In this document: positions 22,392 to 23,979 of the stretch, piece after piece
How the letters are laid out: each line of letters starts with the position of its first letter
How positions within the stretch are numbered: the first letter of the stretch is position 1
Assembly (NCBI GenBank): GCA_964366055.1
Contig: CAYISE010000010.1
Location: 1 to 23,979, forward strand
DNA: 23,979 bases
Direction of reading: 5' to 3'
DNA from: JBBTQX01 sp964366055
GTDB lineage: Bacteria > Patescibacteriota > Minisyncoccia > UBA6257 > GWB1-50-10
Position numbers and translations under genes: made by a program
Notes under the pieces: generated by a model
The model's input: only the letters and a program-made list of their open reading frames with translations
What the model was told of the DNA's origin: nothing
Databases searched by the model: none

Positions 22392-22401
22392 AAAGGAGGT
22401 G
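22392..22401 (+). promoter_or_regulatory. Strong ribosome binding site of the peptide gene
   Basis: AAAGGAGGTG, an almost perfect anti-16S match, six bases before the ATG at 22408. It is the strongest Shine-Dalgarno site noticed in the window and fixes the start of the short gene; it implies high peptide output relative to the maturase. Confidence 0.85.
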
Positions 22402-22407
22402 AAAATT

Positions 22408-22563
22408 ATGTTGAACTCTGCTTCTATCCGAAAGACAACTCCCAACTCTGTTCCGAAGGTCTTGCTTCAGGCTAAGAAAGAAGCCACGGTGCGGGCCTCG
22501 GAGAAGGAAAATCTTTGGGAAAAAGGTCCTTGGGATAAAGGTCACTGGTCAAATAGAAAGTGA
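22408..22563 (+). CDS. Putative RiPP precursor peptide with triple Trp motif
   Basis: 51 residues, too short for most gene-finding cut-offs. The N-terminal ~35 residues (M-L-N-S-A-S-I-R-K-T-T-P then K-V-L-L-Q-A-K-K-E-A) look like a leader. The C-terminus, W-E-K-G-P, W-D-K-G-H, W-S-N-R-K (residues 37-51), is three five-residue units with Trp at 37, 42 and 47 and Lys/Asn two residues after each. Aromatic-x-Lys/Asn spacing is typical of three-residue cyclophane (triceptide) substrates of radical SAM-SPASM enzymes, and Lys-Trp links are known from streptide. It has a near-perfect ribosome site, is preceded by the maturase and followed by a terminator. No Cys, no double-Gly cleavage site. Product activity is unknown. 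Confidence 0.78.
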   Translation: MLNSASIRKTTPNSVPKVLLQAKKEATVRASEKENLWEKGPWDKGHWSNRK

Positions 22564-22572
22564 CCATTGCGG

Positions 22573-22610
22573 TGCCTCTTTGGATTAAAATTCCAGAGAG
22601 GCATTATTTT
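22573..22610. terminator. Terminator of peptide gene, shared with convergent gene end
   Basis: TGCCTCTTTGG (22573-22583) pairs with CCAGAGAGGCA (22593-22603; one G-T wobble), followed by TTATTTTA. It lies 9 bases after the peptide stop and overlaps the last codon position of the minus-strand gene ending at 22604. Confidence 0.85.
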
Positions 22611-23443
22611 ACATTTTGTTTTATAAAACTCGTTATGCACACAAGATAATTTTTATCAATCCGCTGGGCGTTATTAAGATATTCCCGTGCTGTGCCGTGT
22701 AGTTTGGACGCAACCAGTTTTCTCCATCCCAACAAATCTTGTGGTTTTAAATTATAAGTAACAACTTTAGTGTTAAAATATTTTTCGCTTAAATAACCCT
22801 CTGGAATAAACGAACTGATTAATAATTCTTCTAAAAATATTCTATTTGGCATTCCTTCTGATAATTTTGTAAATATTTTTTCATTTTCTTTGGCAATTTT
22901 GCTGATTTTTGAAAATAGGTTTTTATTTTCTCTCAGCATTAAATGAAAAAATTCGTGCACCAAAACGCCCAGTGGAAAGAAATTATTAGGCACTCTAAAA
23001 CCGAGTGGAATTTCAACAACTATAAAGGTTTCCTTTGGCATCCAAGAAAACCAAGCATTGATTTCTCTATCCTTATCGCTAGGATTAGAAATAAGATAAA
23101 TTGGAACTTTAGAAATCGCGAAATTTTTTATTCCACTTAATTTCTTCGCATCAAAAATAATTTGTTGGAATAATAATCCATTGTTCTGAAAATATTGTTT
23201 CCACAGAAATAAGTGTTTGGATACCTTATACCAATGAGAAACAAAATTAGGTCTTGCTGGAGCAATAGTTTTCTTTATTTGTTTTGTATTTTGCTTTCCG
23301 ATTGATTTTTCAATTTGCTTCCAAATTTTATTCTCACTTTTTCCATAAAAAGACGGATTGAAATTTTCATTATGATGCCAACCTGTTTTTTGGGCGAAAA
23401 ATAATAGATTGGAAAAGCGGGAAATTATAATTGGTAAATGCAT
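22604..23443 (-). CDS. HEXXH metallopeptidase-like protein
   Basis: 279 residues, AT-rich and Lys/Asn/Phe-rich compared with the rest of the window. The zinc motif H-E-F-F-H stands at 163-167 in L-V-H-E-F-F-H-L-M-L, and E-E at 205-206 (F-L-E-E-L-L) could give the third ligand, as in gluzincins. There is no signal peptide or clear membrane helix, so it is probably cytoplasmic. I do not recognise the family. It converges on the RiPP-like unit and ends against its terminator. A role in leader removal is possible, but it is not in the same transcript, so the link is weak. Base composition suggests separate acquisition. Confidence 0.65.
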   Translation of the reverse strand: MHLPIIISRFSNLLFFAQKTGWHHNENFNPSFYGKSENKIWKQIEKSIGKQNTKQIKKTIAPARPNFVSHWYKVSKHLFLWKQYFQNNGLLFQQIIFDAKKLSGIKNFAISKVPIYLISNPSDKDREINAWFSWMPKETFIVVEIPLGFRVPNNFFPLGVLVHEFFHLMLRENKNLFSKISKIAKENEKIFTKLSEGMPNRIFLEELLISSFIPEGYLSEKYFNTKVVTYNLKPQDLLGWRKLVASKLHGTAREYLNNAQRIDKNYLVCITSFIKQNVK

Positions 23444-23472
23444 ATGATTATTACAACGGGCTGGCGTGCCGC

Positions 23473-23868
23473 CTATCTATTTAAATAGGTAATGGTTAAT
23501 TGTAAAACAGTCGCAAACGACACCCACAGCAAGTAGGGAATTTGCATGTATGCAATCCATCGGGCGCGCGGATAAATCGCCGCCATCGCCCATACAAGCG
23601 TGCTAAGCGCCAATAAAATATCAATCGCCGCGAGAAGGTTGTTTTTCAATCCGAACTGCAAAGGCGTAAAAGCAAAATTGAAAATCAAATTAAGAACAAA
23701 AGGCAAGACCGCAATGAACGCAATTTCTTTTTTCCATGCCCTCAAAAACACCTTGCCAAACGAGATGACGATTAAGACATAAAGAACCGTCCACACGGGG
23801 CCAAAAAGCCACGCGGGCGGCGACCACGAGGGTTTAATTAACTGCGAATACCAGTTGTACGTATTCAT
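23473..23868 (-). CDS. tspO: TspO/MBR family membrane protein (short form)
   Basis: 131 residues with about four hydrophobic helices. The family core is clear: W-Y-S-Q-L-I-K-P-S-W-S-P-P-A-W-L-F-G-P-V-W-T, written in short as K-P-x-W-x-P-P and G-P-V-W-T-x-L-Y, then F-T-P-L-Q-F-G-L and the end P-Y-L-L-W-V-S-F-A-T. TspO proteins bind porphyrins and related ligands and act in stress or tetrapyrrole handling. Usual length is about 155-160 with five helices; here the first helix appears missing, since the ATG lies just before the W-Y motif. No in-frame upstream start was found in the short sequence left. It follows the metallopeptidase gene's start by 29 bases in the opposite order (upstream on the same strand), so the two may be cotranscribed. 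Confidence 0.85.
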   Translation of the reverse strand: MNTYNWYSQLIKPSWSPPAWLFGPVWTVLYVLIVISFGKVFLRAWKKEIAFIAVLPFVLNLIFNFAFTPLQFGLKNNLLAAIDILLALSTLVWAMAAIYPRARWIAYMQIPYLLWVSFATVLQLTITYLNR

Positions 23869-23979
23869 ATTGTTTTATCATAACAACAAGATACTTTTTG
23901 CGCTATTAAGCTCGGCTTGGTTCCCGATAAAAAACAGCAACAAACTTTTGAAATCATTTTGCCGAATTTAATCCACAAA

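Noticed and set aside
23444..23472. Short inverted repeat-like gap between the last two genes (ATTTAAATAG region)
   Set aside because: Too short and AT-rich to call a terminator or promoter with confidence.

Overview
The window looks like a chromosomal segment of a Candidate Phyla Radiation (Patescibacteria) bacterium, most likely of the parcubacterial group. The evidence is a surface protein with W-N-D-T-x-G-W-x-S-F-N-C repeats, an FN3/dockerin-like/cohesin-like wall protein, a PilM-PilN fusion, a divergent Pth and HisRS, and tight gene packing with short or apparently absent 5' leaders. The taxonomic call is inference from protein style; no rRNA gene is present.

Layout. 1-183: a structured repeat next to the CorA gene end. 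184-2081 (minus): a repeat-bearing surface protein followed by a CorA-family transporter that lacks the GMN selectivity motif. 2237-4700 (plus): a small membrane-anchored protein, a pilin-like protein and a PilM/PilN-like pilus platform protein. 4701-5029: a gene-free 270-bp nested palindromic element with perfect 15-bp terminal inverted repeats; its core hairpin recurs at 67-134. 5030-11489: a housekeeping block with pth (minus) divergent from lepB-hisS-HIT-rpsU-yqeY-ybeY-ftsA-ftsZ (protein export, translation, RNA maturation, division). 11566-14256: a B12-dependent ribonucleotide reductase, sharing a bidirectional terminator with a convergent cold-shock gene.

14.6-17.5 kb is an accessory segment that looks foreign. 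It holds a secreted protein with a type IX secretion (Por) C-terminal sorting domain of Bacteroidota/Ignavibacteria style, a secreted beta-rich (possibly outer-membrane) protein and a small anchored coiled-coil protein. These have TTGACA-type promoters, clear Shine-Dalgarno sites and many terminator hairpins. Such proteins do not fit a cell type thought to lack an outer membrane. 17593-20100 is a large FN3/poly-Gly/dockerin-like/cohesin-like anchored surface protein, followed by prs.

21.1-22.6 kb is the most interesting part: a self-contained transcription unit (promoter, radical SAM-SPASM maturase, strong RBS, 51-residue peptide gene, terminator). The short gene ends in three five-residue units each beginning with Trp (W-E-K-G-P, W-D-K-G-H, W-S-N-R-K). 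This reads as a RiPP, plausibly of the Trp-crosslinked (cyclophane/triceptide-like) kind, in a CPR genome. A convergent HEXXH metallopeptidase-like gene and a short TspO/MBR gene close the window. No tRNA, rRNA, CRISPR array or transposase was seen.
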